A DNA stretch of 64,000 nucleotides from a bacterium. Lineage in GTDB: Bacteria > Bacillota > Bacilli > Lactobacillales > Streptococcaceae. Below are positions 15,979-25,242 of the stretch, in pieces; position 1 is the stretch's first letter, and every line of letters starts with the position of its first letter. A program made the position numbers and the translations under genes. The notes under the pieces were generated by a model. That model did no database searches. It had not been told where the DNA came from and worked only from the letters and a program-made list of their open reading frames with translations. The stretch spans positions 1-64,000 of the forward strand of contig CAJNCW010000004.1 of assembly GCA_905221345.1 (NCBI GenBank). Reading direction: 5' to 3'.

Positions 15979-18630
15979 TTATTTAACCAACTTCTTCATC
16001 TCATCAATTCGCGCCACTGTCGCGTCGTATTTCGCTTGGTAGTCGGCTTGTTTGTCGCGTTCTTTTTGGACGACTTCTGGTTTGGCGTTGGCTACGAAGC
16101 GTTCGTTAGAGAGCTTCTTACCGACCATATCCAGTTCTTTTTGCCATTTAGCGAGTTCCTTGTCGAGACGAGCCAGTTCTTCTTCGACATTGAGGAGGTC
16201 AGCGAGTGGCAAATAGATTTCTGCTCCTGTGATGACGCTTGACATAGCGAGTTCAAGCGCAGGGATGGTTGATGCAATTTCCAAGTGTTCTGGATTTGTG
16301 AAGCGCTTGATGTAGTTGACATTGCTGTTAAAGAAGGCTTCCAAGTCGCTATCGCTAGTCTTAACAAGGATGGTGATAGGCTTGCTTGGTGCAACGTTTA
16401 CTTCCGCACGCGCATTCCGAACAGCACGAATCAAGTCTTTGAGGCTTTCCACACCAGTGTGAGCTGCAAGGTCTTCAAAGGCTGAGTTGACAGTTGGGTA
16501 TTCTGCTGTAACGATAGAGCCTTCTGAGATTTGTCCAAAGATTTCCTCTGTCACGAATGGCATGATTGGGTGAAGGAGACGAAGGATCTTGTCTAAAGTG
16601 TATAGGAGAACAGAGCGTGTGATAACCTTCTCTTCTTCATTATCGCTATAAAGTACTTCCTTGGTCAACTCAACATACCAGTCCGCAAACTCATCCCAGA
16701 TGAAGTTGTAGAGGATGTGTCCAGCGACACCAAACTCAAACTTGTCAAAGTTTTCAGTGACTTTGCCGATGGTTTCATTGAGGTTGTGGAGAATCCAGCG
16801 GTCTGTAACATTTCCAGCTTCCTTGTTGGTAACTTTTTCGACATTGGCAGTTGCTTGCTCAAGTGTCAAACCTTCATTGTTCATGAGGATGTAGCGAGAG
16901 ATATTCCAGATTTTGTTAATGAAGTTCCATGAAGCATCCATTTTCTCATAAGAGAAGCGCACATCTTGACCTGGTGCAGAACCGTTTGAAAGGAACCAAC
17001 GAAGGGCATCGGCACCGTATTTCTCAATGACATCCATCGGGTCAATCCCGTTACCGAGAGACTTCGACATCTTGCGTCCTTGCTCGTCACGAATCAAACC
17101 GTGGATCAGAACGTTTTGGAACGGCTGACGACCAGTGAATTCCAAGGATTGGAAGATCATACGAGACACCCAGAAGAAGATGATGTCGTAACCTGTTACC
17201 AAGGTTGAGGTTGGGAAGTAACGCTTGAAGTCTTCTGAGTCGACATCTGGCCAGCCCATGGTTGAGAATGGCCAAAGGGCTGAACTGAACCAAGTATCCA
17301 AGACGTCTTCGTCTTGAGTCCAACCGTCACCTTCTGGAGCTTCTTCGCCGACATACATTTCACCCTCAGCATTGTACCAAGCAGGGATTTGGTGACCCCA
17401 CCAGAGCTGACGAGAGATTACCCAGTCGTGCACATTTTCCATCCATTGAAGGAAGGTATCGTTGAAACGAGGTGGGTAGAATTCAACCTTGTCCTCTGTG
17501 TCTTGGTTGGCAATGGCATTCTTAGCCAATTGATCCATCTTAACGAACCATTGAGTAGACAGGCGTGGCTCAACTACAACACCTGTACGCTCTGAGTGAC
17601 CAACACTGTGGACACGTTTTTCAATTTTAACGAGGGCCCCGATTTCTTCCAACTTAGCAACGACTGCCTTACGAGCTTCGAAACGGTCCATACCTGCAAA
17701 TTCGAAGGCCAAATCGTTCATAGTTCCGTCGTCGTTCATGACGTTGACTTGCGGTAAGTTATGGCGTTGGCCAACTAAGAAGTCATTCGGATCGTGAGCA
17801 GGTGTGATTTTCACGACACCAGTACCAAATTCAGGATCTGCGTGTTCGTCTCCAACGATTGGAATCAATTTATTAGCGATTGGAAGGATAACGTTTTTAC
17901 CAATCAAGTCCTTGTAGCGTGGATCTTCTGGATTGACCGCAACGGCAACGTCCCCAAACATGGTCTCAGGACGAGTTGTCGCGACTTCAAGGGCGCGTGA
18001 ACCGTCTTCTAGCATGTAGTTCATGTGGTAGAAGGCACCTTCGACGTCCTTGTGGATCACCTCGATATCAGAAAGGGCTGTGCGAGCTGCTGGGTCCCAG
18101 TTGATGATAAACTCACCACGGTAGATCCAGCCTTTCTTGTAAAGGTCCACAAAGACCTTGCGAACGGCTTTTGACAAACCTTCGTCAAGAGTGAAACGCT
18201 CACGAGAGTAGTCTACAGAGAGCCCCATCTTGCCCCATTGTTCCTTGATGGTCGTCGCATATTCGTCTTTCCATTCCCAGACTTTCTCAAGGAATTTCTC
18301 ACGACCAAGGTCGTAACGACTAATGCCCTCCCCACGCAAGCGTTCCTCAACCTTAGCCTGAGTCGCAATCCCCGCGTGGTCCATACCTGGAAGCCAAAGC
18401 GTGTCAAAGCCTTGCATGCGTTTTTGACGGATGATGATATCTTGCAGAGTTGTATCCCAAGCGTGACCAAGGTGGAGTTTCCCAGTTACGTTCGGTGGTG
18501 GAATAACGATCGAATAAGGCTTAGCCTTTTTATCGCCTGAAGGCTTGAAAACATCGGCATCAAGCCATTTTTGGTAACGACCAGCCTCAACCTCGGCTGG
18601 ATTGTATTTAGGTGAAAGTTCTTTAGACAT
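15979..18630 (-). CDS. valS: Valyl-tRNA synthetase
   Basis: 883-aa class Ia synthetase that charges tRNA-Val, with a CP1 editing domain that removes misactivated threonine. HIGH-type motif in [20 protein letters not shown] motif in [10 protein letters not shown], and a C-terminal coiled-coil arm ([20 protein letters not shown]). Its ATG overlaps the stop of the upstream membrane-protein gene by one base (TGATG), so translation is coupled and valS is the third gene of a T-box-controlled operon. Confidence 0.98.
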   Translation of the reverse strand: MSKELSPKYNPAEVEAGRYQKWLDADVFKPSGDKKAKPYSIVIPPPNVTGKLHLGHAWDTTLQDIIIRQKRMQGFDTLWLPGMDHAGIATQAKVEERLRGEGISRYDLGREKFLEKVWEWKDEYATTIKEQWGKMGLSVDYSRERFTLDEGLSKAVRKVFVDLYKKGWIYRGEFIINWDPAARTALSDIEVIHKDVEGAFYHMNYMLEDGSRALEVATTRPETMFGDVAVAVNPEDPRYKDLIGKNVILPIANKLIPIVGDEHADPEFGTGVVKITPAHDPNDFLVGQRHNLPQVNVMNDDGTMNDLAFEFAGMDRFEARKAVVAKLEEIGALVKIEKRVHSVGHSERTGVVVEPRLSTQWFVKMDQLAKNAIANQDTEDKVEFYPPRFNDTFLQWMENVHDWVISRQLWWGHQIPAWYNAEGEMYVGEEAPEGDGWTQDEDVLDTWFSSALWPFSTMGWPDVDSEDFKRYFPTSTLVTGYDIIFFWVSRMIFQSLEFTGRQPFQNVLIHGLIRDEQGRKMSKSLGNGIDPMDVIEKYGADALRWFLSNGSAPGQDVRFSYEKMDASWNFINKIWNISRYILMNNEGLTLEQATANVEKVTNKEAGNVTDRWILHNLNETIGKVTENFDKFEFGVAGHILYNFIWDEFADWYVELTKEVLYSDNEEEKVITRSVLLYTLDKILRLLHPIMPFVTEEIFGQISEGSIVTAEYPTVNSAFEDLAAHTGVESLKDLIRAVRNARAEVNVAPSKPITILVKTSDSDLEAFFNSNVNYIKRFTNPEHLEIASTIPALELAMSSVITGAEIYLPLADLLNVEEELARLDKELAKWQKELDMVGKKLSNERFVANAKPEVVQKERDKQADYQAKYDATVARIDEMKKLVK

Positions 18631-19970
18631 CAGTCTTCTCCTTCTTTAAAATATCCTTTATTTTTATTTAAATAGAATGTCTTCAATAACCAAATAGTAA
18701 TCTTGCTTAGAAAAAATGCAATTAATAATGAAATTAGAATTATAACAGTAGAAGCAAAGAGATTGGATAACCATCTTGGCCCCTCTTGATATGATGGCAT
18801 TTTTTCAAAAAGTTCTACTATTTTAATTTTTAAAGTATTTTCTTCAATTATTTTATTGTTTTCTAATATTTTTACTGTAAATAGTGATGAAATTATATTT
18901 AAAACAGCGAGTGTGTTAAAACACATTACTTGTAACCAATATAGATGCTTTTTCATATGAAATGTTGGACGTAACTTATTCTCTATATTAGTTGTCTGTG
19001 TGTTAATTTCTCCTATAAATACTGGTAAGAGAATTGGTAAAAACCAAGTTAATATTGAAATTAGGTCGCTTTCTATTTGATCAAGTAAAATGAGTGCAAA
19101 TACTGATAAAATTACCAAAAGCCAATGCATTTGCACAGTTTGTTTATCTTCCCCCCCTTGATTAACTTTTTGAAAAATGATACTCCATAATACTAAGTTA
19201 ATAGACGTGAGTACAGAATATATTATCCATATATTTATAAAATATGAACCTTTTTCACTAATCGATAAAAACATCCCTATAGATAAATATATCATACAGA
19301 TGGAACATAAAAATGAAAGTAAAGAAGAATTCCAAAATACCTTATTTTCTTCATCTGATAAACTATGCTGTTTTCTATAATGATTTATTACAACTTCACT
19401 TCTAATAAATGCTATAGCTAATAGAATTATGAACAAAAAAGAGGATATAGTATAATTATAAAAGATTTTTTCCTCTATATTTATTAGACTAAATAAAAAA
19501 TTATAAAAATAGTTGAGGATGTTTTTTATAAAACAAGTATTATTTTTTAGAATATACAATGTGAGAAGAAAAATTAAATCGAAAAAATTTGAGGAATAAC
19601 AAGCCATCAAACTTTCTTTTAGGAACTCTTTTAAATCTGCTAGTTTTTGTTCAAATAAAATGTTATAAACTATAAATGGTACAAACCCTATCAAAACTAT
19701 TGGTTCGAATTGTATATAAACCAAAAAACATATTACAGATACTAATGCGCTATAAGACAATATGACGTACTTTGATCTTCTATACCTTAACATATATATT
19801 ATTGAAAATATTTCTACCATTATGGTAATCAAGAATCGTGCATCTATTCCTAATCCTAAATCTGGCAAATACTTTCCAACTGAAGTAATAACAAACAAAA
19901 TGAATGTATTTATTAAAAATATAAACGGTAAATACGCAGTAATATATTTAAAAATTTCTTTTAACTTCAC
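18630..19970 (-). CDS. Multi-spanning membrane protein of unknown function
   Basis: 446 aa from a GTG at 19970 (SD GGGAGA 7 bases upstream, directly behind the acetyltransferase stop; in-frame GTGs extend to 19985). About ten to twelve hydrophobic segments, for example [19 protein letters not shown] near the N-terminus and the final pair around [21 protein letters not shown]. No motif I recognise. Much richer in A+T, Ile, Leu and Asn than its neighbours, suggesting acquisition. The stop overlaps the valS start, so it sits inside the T-box-valS operon. It could be a transporter or a modifier of the envelope; nothing visible decides. Confidence 0.7.
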   Translation of the reverse strand: MKLKEIFKYITAYLPFIFLINTFILFVITSVGKYLPDLGLGIDARFLITIMVEIFSIIYMLRYRRSKYVILSYSALVSVICFLVYIQFEPIVLIGFVPFIVYNILFEQKLADLKEFLKESLMACYSSNFFDLIFLLTLYILKNNTCFIKNILNYFYNFLFSLINIEEKIFYNYTISSFLFIILLAIAFIRSEVVINHYRKQHSLSDEENKVFWNSSLLSFLCSICMIYLSIGMFLSISEKGSYFINIWIIYSVLTSINLVLWSIIFQKVNQGGEDKQTVQMHWLLVILSVFALILLDQIESDLISILTWFLPILLPVFIGEINTQTTNIENKLRPTFHMKKHLYWLQVMCFNTLAVLNIISSLFTVKILENNKIIEENTLKIKIVELFEKMPSYQEGPRWLSNLFASTVIILISLLIAFFLSKITIWLLKTFYLNKNKGYFKEGED

Positions 19971-19972
19971 AC

Positions 19973-20530
19973 TCACTTCTCCCACTCACTCTTCATCAAG
20001 CCATATATCAGACTGTCACAGCGATTTCCTTGGGCATCTTTGCGGTCTCTTATGCGAGCTTCGAGGGTGAAGCCAAGCTTCTCAGCGACTCGTTGACTTT
20101 GGACATTATAACCAAAACATTTCAGTTCTACCTTGTGGAGCCCCAAATCCTTAAAACCTAGCTCAATCAAGGCACGCGCAGCTTCTGGCACATAACCACA
20201 ACCCCAATAGTCTGAGTGCAAGATATAGCCAATCTCCAGTACATCGTCTTCGTGCCGATGGTTGAAATCAACAGAACCAATGATCTTATCGGTTCCTTTA
20301 ACGACAATCCCGTATCCCGCTGGGAGATTTTCCTTTTGATTGCGCTCAGGAAGGATATGCTCTAGATAATAAATCTCATCTTCCAAGGTCTTGACGGGGT
20401 GAAATGCTGCTGGATAAGCGACCTCTGGCAAACTAGCGTAGGAATGGATATCTTCGGCATCAGCCACTGTGCGGACTCGTAAAAGAAGACGTTCTGTTTC
20501 GATTTTATCTGGCAACTCAGTTCTTGCCAT
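19973..20530 (-). CDS. GNAT N-acetyltransferase (RimJ/RimL-like)
   Basis: 185-aa acetyltransferase of the RimJ/RimL type (ETERLLLRVRTVADAEDI at the start; acetyl-CoA loop region LHSDYWGCGYVPEAARAL; LGLHKVELKCFGYNVQSQRVAEKLGF). The acceptor is unknown: a ribosomal protein, a small molecule or a toxic aminoacyl compound are all possible. The start is the ATG at 20530 after GAGGAAGAAGG; the open frame upstream to 20632 runs through the T-box leader and is not coding. First gene of the valine T-box operon with the membrane protein and valS. Confidence 0.85.
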   Translation of the reverse strand: MARTELPDKIETERLLLRVRTVADAEDIHSYASLPEVAYPAAFHPVKTLEDEIYYLEHILPERNQKENLPAGYGIVVKGTDKIIGSVDFNHRHEDDVLEIGYILHSDYWGCGYVPEAARALIELGFKDLGLHKVELKCFGYNVQSQRVAEKLGFTLEARIRDRKDAQGNRCDSLIYGLMKSEWEK

Positions 20531-20550
20531 CCTTCTTCCTCGCTTTCTAC

Positions 20551-20745
20551 AAAAAATCGCCCCTGCCATATCCATGACAGGGACGAATGTGCTTATCCGC
20601 GGTACCACCCAATTTCGGGCAGTTGCCCGCATCTTTGTTTATTTCAATTTTTCATCCATCAGCAACCAGTTTTGACACATTTGTGGACTTCTCAGCACCG
20701 CCACTTTCTGTAAAATGTGGGATTCAAAACACCTCTGATGGCTTT
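20551..20745 (-). promoter_or_regulatory. T-box riboswitch (valine type) upstream of the GNAT-membrane protein-valS operon
   Basis: Minus-strand leader. The stem I base CCATCAG/CTGATGG encloses GTTTTGA/TCAAAAC; the internal loop between them carries TGGTTG with GTT (Val codon) at 20664-20666 followed by a purine, the probable specifier. The conserved T-box TGGGTGGTACCGCG covers 20599-20612 and is followed by the terminator stem CGTCCCTG..CAGGGGCG with TTTTTT (20551-20585). Uncharged tRNA-Val should favour antitermination. Confidence 0.9.
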
Positions 20746-20774
20746 ATTGTAGCAAGTTTTTGACGGAAATGCAA
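20746..20774 (-). promoter_or_regulatory. Promoter of the T-box operon
   Basis: Minus-strand TTGCAT (20769-20774), 17-base spacer, TACAAT (20746-20751), just upstream of the T-box leader. Confidence 0.8.
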
Positions 20775-20787
20775 GGCTCAAGAAAGA

Positions 20788-21183
20788 TTACTTGAACTTG
20801 ATGCCGTGTTCTTTTAATTTCTTGATCGTAGCTGGACCAATTCCTTTTAAGGCAAGGAGTTCTTTTTCCGTCCAGTTTTTAAAGTCAGCAGCCGACTTGA
20901 TGCCTTCATCATAGAAAGTCTTGGCACGATCTACTGAGAGGCCACCCAAAGTAGCTGCGAAATCTTCCACTGAATTCGCTACTTTTTGAGCTTGCTCTTT
21001 GGTCGCTTCTACTGCTTGTTCCACTTTTTTAGAGACAACTTTTCCTGCTTCGCTGGCAGATTTTTCTGCATGTTTCACGACTTTCTTGGTCTCTTCGACA
21101 ACTTTGGTCACCGTATTTGAAAAGGCACCTGAGCGACGGAGGCTATTTCGCAATTGTTTTTTACGTTGGAGTTTCTTTGACAT
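20788..21183 (-). CDS. Helix-hairpin-helix domain protein
   Basis: 131 aa. A basic N-terminus (MSKKLQRKKQLRNSLRRSG) and an alanine/lysine-rich helical stretch (about 25-75) are followed by a C-terminal helix-hairpin-helix (WTEKELLALKGIGPATIKKL) of the kind that binds DNA backbone non-specifically. No signal peptide. Role unknown; a nucleoid or repair accessory is possible. Monocistronic: a terminator precedes it on the same strand. Confidence 0.8.
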   Translation of the reverse strand: MSKKLQRKKQLRNSLRRSGAFSNTVTKVVEETKKVVKHAEKSASEAGKVVSKKVEQAVEATKEQAQKVANSVEDFAATLGGLSVDRAKTFYDEGIKSAADFKNWTEKELLALKGIGPATIKKLKEHGIKFK

Positions 21184-21203
21184 GATAAAATCCTTTCAAT
21201 AAA

Positions 21204-21227
21204 AAATCCCTGATCTGACAAGGATTT
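21204..21227 (-). terminator. Terminator of the DUF1858-DUF438-DUF1912 operon
   Basis: Minus-strand AAATCC...GGATTT followed by TTT, between the DUF1912 stop and the helix-hairpin-helix gene. Short stem. Confidence 0.5.
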
Positions 21228-21280
21228 AATAAAGATATTCTATCAAGATTTCGATAAAAAATCAAGAAAGTATCACTATT

Positions 21281-21535
21281 TTAATAATTTCGCTCGCTAA
21301 ATAAGCCCTCTGGCAGATCATGAAATCCCTTACCTGCTTTGAAGTTTTCAAACTTACCCAGCAAGAACTGATAAGCATCCAAGCGGCTTTCGTAGCGAAT
21401 CATGGCATCTTTGGCACGCTCGTCTTGGTCTTCTTCGTAAACTGTTTGACTTTCCTTGTGCGCCATGTCGTTGATCATGATCTGGGTATTGACCCAGGCT
21501 TCAAATTCCTTCATAAATTCCTGTTCGTAACTCAT
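21281..21535 (-). CDS. DUF1912 family protein
   Basis: 84-aa acidic, helical, soluble protein (MSYEQEFMKEFEAWVNTQI, EDQDERAKDAMIRYESRLDA). The family is conserved in streptococci with no known function. It starts 9 bases after the DUF438 gene with SD AAGGAGAACC, so it is in the same operon. Confidence 0.78.
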   Translation of the reverse strand: MSYEQEFMKEFEAWVNTQIMINDMAHKESQTVYEEDQDERAKDAMIRYESRLDAYQFLLGKFENFKAGKGFHDLPEGLFSERNY

Positions 21536-21544
21536 TGGTTCTCC

Positions 21545-22879
21545 TTATTCTAATCCACGGAAATAGTCAGTATCAATCTCACGGTAGGGCTGGATATCCT
21601 GAACATACTCCAACACCCCTTGGAATACTCCGTCTTCATCGTGTACCGCGGCATAGGTTATGTGGACAAACTTGCCTCGCGACTCCGACTTGAACCACAT
21701 TTCATACTTGTCCTTGACCCCTTCACGAAGACCTTTCATAACGGCCTTCACCTTGTCTAGGTACTTGGGCGGATGGCAGAGTTCAACATTGCGTCCGACT
21801 TGGGACGGCGTCCGTTTGAAAATCATCTCATCAGCTGGCGTATTGTCATTGTAATACTGGAAAATGTCGTCTTTATTGACAAAGGTGATCTCCATGGGAA
21901 GGTGATTAAGGATAAGGTTGGCCTGCTCGACGGAGAGATAGCCATTGCCAAAAGCCTGTTGACTATGGCGGTCCAGCACTGCTTCCTTTTCCTTAGGGGT
22001 AAAGGTAATAGTAAACTGACCTTCTGGTGTATCAATAACTTGCTGAACTTTACCTTCAGCCGTGTCTAGTTGTACTGGCTCCTCTGAGCTCTTTTCCTCA
22101 ACAAAGCTCTGTCGTTCTGGCACCCATTTCTCAGACGGACGGATGATGGCATAGCCATAAGCATCACTCTCCTCCGCAATCTGAAGCCAGTCATCCTGAG
22201 TGAAGGACTCAAGAAGAATCATGAGGAGGATGGACTCTTCCTTGAAAATCATACTTTCAAACTCTGTCGCAAAAGCTTCAAAAGCTTCCTTTACAGTGGA
22301 AATCGCCACTTCTGGTAGTGCCTTAGCCGTCGCTAGAGCTGTCTGAAAGAGTCCTCTGATCTGATCGTCCACTCCCCACATAACTTTAGGGGGTGAATCG
22401 TGACCATAGCGCTCCATGATGGGGAAAAAGAGCTCTTCCTTGCGCTGATAGTGGATGTCAAATTGCCCCAAAAGCCCCATTTGACGGACCAAACCCTTGC
22501 GCATATCCGCAAGCATCTCTTCATCTTCCATAGTCTCATAGGTATCTAACAATCTCCGAATGCGGATCAAGGCAGCACGGAGAGCCAGATTTTCATCCTT
22601 GAAGATGCGAACTGGGTGACCAGGATGCTCGGTATCCTCCACTTCGACGCCCTTTACTGCATTTTTAAAAAGATTAGCATGGACATCACAGAGCTCCATG
22701 ACATCTTCAAAGGTGACACCTGAGTCTGAGTTCATCAGCTCGTGCTCCATGAGGGAAATCTCAATAGCTGAGACACCTGTAAAGGTCGCATCAAAACGCT
22801 CCTGAACTGACTCAGGAGAGGCGCCATTATGCAATTCTAGCAAAATATCCCGTAGGATATGAATCCGTTCATCTGCCAT
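21545..22879 (-). CDS. DUF438 / hemerythrin-like / PAS protein
   Basis: 444 aa. An N-terminal DUF438 domain (about 1-70) is followed by a hemerythrin-type four-helix bundle (about 85-230; HYQRKEELFFPIMERYGHD and KEESILLMILLES carry candidate His/Glu ligands) and a C-terminal PAS-like domain (about 310-440; EITFVNKDDIFQYYND, ELCHPPKYLDKV). The architecture fits an iron- or oxygen/NO-responsive factor. It overlaps the DUF1858 gene by one base, and DUF1858 and DUF438 proteins are commonly paired. Confidence 0.85.
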   Translation of the reverse strand: MADERIHILRDILLELHNGASPESVQERFDATFTGVSAIEISLMEHELMNSDSGVTFEDVMELCDVHANLFKNAVKGVEVEDTEHPGHPVRIFKDENLALRAALIRIRRLLDTYETMEDEEMLADMRKGLVRQMGLLGQFDIHYQRKEELFFPIMERYGHDSPPKVMWGVDDQIRGLFQTALATAKALPEVAISTVKEAFEAFATEFESMIFKEESILLMILLESFTQDDWLQIAEESDAYGYAIIRPSEKWVPERQSFVEEKSSEEPVQLDTAEGKVQQVIDTPEGQFTITFTPKEKEAVLDRHSQQAFGNGYLSVEQANLILNHLPMEITFVNKDDIFQYYNDNTPADEMIFKRTPSQVGRNVELCHPPKYLDKVKAVMKGLREGVKDKYEMWFKSESRGKFVHITYAAVHDEDGVFQGVLEYVQDIQPYREIDTDYFRGLE

Positions 22880-23112
22880 TAGTCTAATCCAATCACTTCG
22901 TAGCCATTCGCTTCTAGCGTGCGGACAATCTTGTCCATAGGAGTCCCTTCGAGCTTAGAACCCTGTTTGAGCGATACCTTGCGACCGACTGTATTGCGCA
23001 TCAAGGGATTGGCTAGTGGTTTAAAACCAATCTCCACTAGGATTTCCAAGACTTCTGGATGCTTGTCTACCACTTCCGCAACGGGAATTGACACATCGAT
23101 GATATTATCCAT
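22879..23112 (-). CDS. DUF1858 domain protein
   Basis: 77-aa small helical domain (VVDKHPEVLEILVEIGFKPL) of the type also found with ScdA/RIC-like di-iron proteins. The start is at the ATG 23112, preceded by GGAGGTCGTC; an upstream ATG at 23124 lies before the SD. Translationally coupled to the DUF438 protein, a likely partner. Confidence 0.8.
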   Translation of the reverse strand: MDNIIDVSIPVAEVVDKHPEVLEILVEIGFKPLANPLMRNTVGRKVSLKQGSKLEGTPMDKIVRTLEANGYEVIGLD

Positions 23113-23153
23113 GACGACCTCCATGTATGTTCTAAAATGATTTTACTGCTTAT

Positions 23154-23162
23154 ATTATACCA
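23154..23162 (-). promoter_or_regulatory. Extended -10 promoter of the DUF1858-DUF438-DUF1912 operon
   Basis: Minus-strand TGGTATAAT (TATAAT at 23154-23159), 42 bases before the DUF1858 start. Confidence 0.65.
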
Positions 23163-23175
23163 TATGGGAAGAGAT

Positions 23176-23207
23176 TAAAAAACTAGCAGAAGAGTTCCTG
23201 CTAGTTT
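23176..23207 (-). terminator. Terminator of the EcsC-family operon
   Basis: Stem AAACTAGCAG / CTGCTAGTTT (23180-23189 with 23198-23207), TTTTTT-rich on the minus-strand exit side. Confidence 0.85.
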
Positions 23208-23354
23208 CTTTCATTTGCCTTTGAGTAACCTCTTTGGAGGTAAAATTTCCGCACCAAAAATGATTTAAGTTTCGTACGAATTTCTATTTCTTTATAGCGA
23301 AGTTTATTAATATGATGAAAACGAAATAGCCCTTAACTATATGCCTACGTAATT

Positions 23355-23507
23355 TTATAATATCCTAAATATCCAATCAATAATTTTGAAAACAGCTTTA
23401 TAAAAAATTATTTGAAAGAAAAATTTTAAAATTTCCCAAAATAGCCTAATAAGACCTAAAATTGGTTTTATAAAAAGTAAAACAAAAATACTCAAAAAGA
23501 TTTTCAT
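23355..23507 (-). CDS. 50-residue hydrophobic small protein
   Basis: ATG at 23507, TAA at 23355-23357, 50 codons. The ATG overlaps the TGA of the upstream 60-residue gene by 4 bases (ATGA), and GAGG lies 7 bases before it (GAGGACAAAGAATG). The product is almost entirely apolar and aromatic with scattered Lys/Arg: MKIFLSIFVLLFIKPILG at the start and FKIIDWIFRIL at the end. It looks like one or two membrane helices or an amphipathic membrane-active peptide. No homologue recognised. Third gene of the EcsC operon, before the terminator. Confidence 0.65.
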   Translation of the reverse strand: MKIFLSIFVLLFIKPILGLIRLFWEILKFFFQIIFYKAVFKIIDWIFRIL

Positions 23508-23686
23508 TCTTTGTCCTCTGGTTTTGCGAGCCACTGTGCCGTATCCATTAACTTGTCTGCAAGAAACAATTTACCTAGTCCCACTGCTATATTATCATCT
23601 TTCTTCATAGTTTTCATAACTTTTATACCTTGCATCGTAAAAAAGTAACTCCCATAAGTCTTGGCTAGAATTTTAATGAGTCCCAT
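23504..23686 (-). CDS. Small protein of the EcsC operon, function unknown
   Basis: 60 aa (MGLIKILAKTYGSYFFTMQG ... DTAQWLAKPEDKE). Moderately hydrophobic N-terminal half and charged end; no recognised domain. It starts one base after the EcsC-family stop, with GGAG inside that gene as SD, and overlaps the next small gene by 4 bases, so all three are coupled. Its coupling on both sides is the main evidence that it is real. Confidence 0.68.
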   Translation of the reverse strand: MGLIKILAKTYGSYFFTMQGIKVMKTMKKDDNIAVGLGKLFLADKLMDTAQWLAKPEDKE

Positions 23687-23687
23687 A

Positions 23688-24467
23688 TTATTCTCCTTCG
23701 ATGATTTCTGCTTCTTTTCGAATAGTTTCTATGTCTTCTTGATATTGTTCTTCGTTATAGTTGACTAATTTAGATAACTCCTGTTGCAAGCTTTCACCCA
23801 TCGGCTTCATGGTCGCAAAGGTTAAACCTCCTGAAATAATACCACCTAGGATGGGAATGAATTTCCCCATTCCTTTGGCTAAACCTCCTTTTGTCAAGTT
23901 GACTCCAAAAATTTTCAACACTTTTTTCAAAATCGGATACCAAAGGGTCTTTGTCAAGGCTTTCTGGGGAACTGTTTTCATCACTTGCTTAGCAATCGCA
24001 ACACCTCCTGCTCGAAGCAATGCAGCTGTACCATTTACTCCCAGCATTACACCGAGATACAGCAAGAGCGTGTTTTGAGCATCTTCACTCAATTCATCAC
24101 GAGAAGCCCAAAGGTCATCGTAACCGTAAATATATCCCAATTCTTGAGCTAATTTCAATGAAAAAGCATAAAACTGGGCTACATCCGCTGGTATGGTAAT
24201 TGCCATAGCCAGTCCTCCAGGTAGACCTGCTAAAACCGATGTCCCACTAGCCAGCAAGACATTATCCATAATACAAGCATTTGCAACTCTATCCAAAGTT
24301 TCCTGTGGTAGCAAACTAGATGGACCCTGTTCCAATAATGTTGTAATATCCTTCGGATCTAATTCCTTAGAAAACTTATCCACTAAAAATTTTGATCGTT
24401 CAACCTTTACAACAGGTAGTTTCACCACTTGTTGCAATACTTGCATAGCTACATCTTGTTCAGCCAT
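23688..24467 (-). CDS. EcsC-family membrane-associated protein
   Basis: 259 aa from the ATG at 24467 (the frame is open to 24548 but conserved sequence starts at MAEQDVAMQVLQQVVKLPVV). Several hydrophobic segments, glycine-rich around AGLPGGLAMAITIPADVAQF and PILGGIISGGLTFA, as in the EcsC family. Function unknown in this family beyond its naming after the Bacillus ecs locus. First gene of a three-gene operon with two small proteins; SD AGGGAG. Confidence 0.78.
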   Translation of the reverse strand: MAEQDVAMQVLQQVVKLPVVKVERSKFLVDKFSKELDPKDITTLLEQGPSSLLPQETLDRVANACIMDNVLLASGTSVLAGLPGGLAMAITIPADVAQFYAFSLKLAQELGYIYGYDDLWASRDELSEDAQNTLLLYLGVMLGVNGTAALLRAGGVAIAKQVMKTVPQKALTKTLWYPILKKVLKIFGVNLTKGGLAKGMGKFIPILGGIISGGLTFATMKPMGESLQQELSKLVNYNEEQYQEDIETIRKEAEIIEGE

Positions 24468-24616
24468 TTCTATCTCCCTATTTCTTTTTTCGCATTTTAT
24501 CATATCATATTTGCTAAAAAAAAAAAGCATTTTCTGTTTAGCTAACATTTAGAAATACAGAATTCTATTTTATAGAGAATGTTTTCCATTTTAAATTTCG
24601 CCTAGTTTTCTCCACC

Positions 24617-24640
24617 AAAAAAGAGGGGCACCCCCTCTTT
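24617..24640 (-). terminator. rbfA terminator
   Basis: AAAGAGGGG / CCCCTCTTT stem with TTTTTT on the minus-strand side, directly at the rbfA stop. Confidence 0.88.
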
Positions 24641-24641
24641 C

Positions 24642-24992
24642 TTAGTTTTTATCCAGATTGCGTAGCATCTCGTCAATCTTGTTTCCATATTCGATGGATT
24701 CGTCTTTGACGAAGGTTAAATCTGGGATTTTGTACAATTTCAAATTGCGACCAAGTTCACGTTTGATGGTACCAGTTGCTTTTTCAAGCCCGATTTGAGC
24801 TTTTTGGTTATCCGAAGCAAGGTTACTCAAAATGGTGTAGTAAACCTTGGCAACAGACAAGTCACCCAGCATCTGAACATCTGTGATCGTCACACCTTGG
24901 ACACGCGGATCACGGACTTTCTTTTGCAAAATCTCATTGACTTCACGTTTGATTTCCATGCCCACACGATCCGTACGGAAATGATTTGCCAT
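24642..24992 (-). CDS. rbfA: 30S ribosome-binding factor RbfA
   Basis: 116-aa KH-type 30S maturation factor ([39 protein letters not shown]). Helps 16S 5' processing and cold adaptation. The start is the ATG at 24992 (SD AAAGGAAT); an ATG at 25019 is upstream of any conserved sequence. Last gene of the rimP-nusA-ylxR-ylxQ-infB-rbfA cluster but separated from infB by 250 bp with inverted repeats. Confidence 0.95.
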   Translation of the reverse strand: MANHFRTDRVGMEIKREVNEILQKKVRDPRVQGVTITDVQMLGDLSVAKVYYTILSNLASDNQKAQIGLEKATGTIKRELGRNLKLYKIPDLTFVKDESIEYGNKIDEMLRNLDKN

Positions 24993-25020
24993 GATATTCC
25001 TTTCTCTACTTTGAACCAAA

Positions 25021-25152
25021 AGCTAGGCCAGCAGACCTAGCTATTTTTAAACTTATTGATTTTCAGTTCAAATTGAAACGAAGTTCAATTTGAACTCATT
25101 CGCTTCTTTCGCTGTGGTGAAAGTGATGGAACTGATTTATCAGTCCCATCAC
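25021..25152 (-). repeat. Cluster of three inverted repeats between infB and rbfA
   Basis: AGCTAGG/CCTAGCT at 25021-25042; a 13-base arm repeat AGTTCAAATTGAA / TTCAATTTGAACT around 25072-25103; and GTGATGG..CCATCAC with an inner ACTGAT/ATCAGT at 25123-25152. No gene is seen in 24993-25242. These could be terminators, mRNA-processing sites or remnants of a small repeat element. Confidence 0.6.
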
Positions 25153-25242
25153 AGGGGATTTTTGAGACACTAGGCTCAAAAATAAGCAATGAAACCATCG
25201 GTTTGCTTGCGTCCCTCACCACCTAAGAAAGGAGCAAAAATA

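Noticed and set aside
15973..18630. Integration site or direct repeats flanking the methylase module
   Set aside because: I compared the rpoE promoter side and the valS terminator side and found no clear duplicated target or tRNA-type attachment site.
20531..20632. Upstream extension of the acetyltransferase reading frame
   Set aside because: It runs through the T-box antiterminator and terminator; the SD and conserved sequence begin at 20530.
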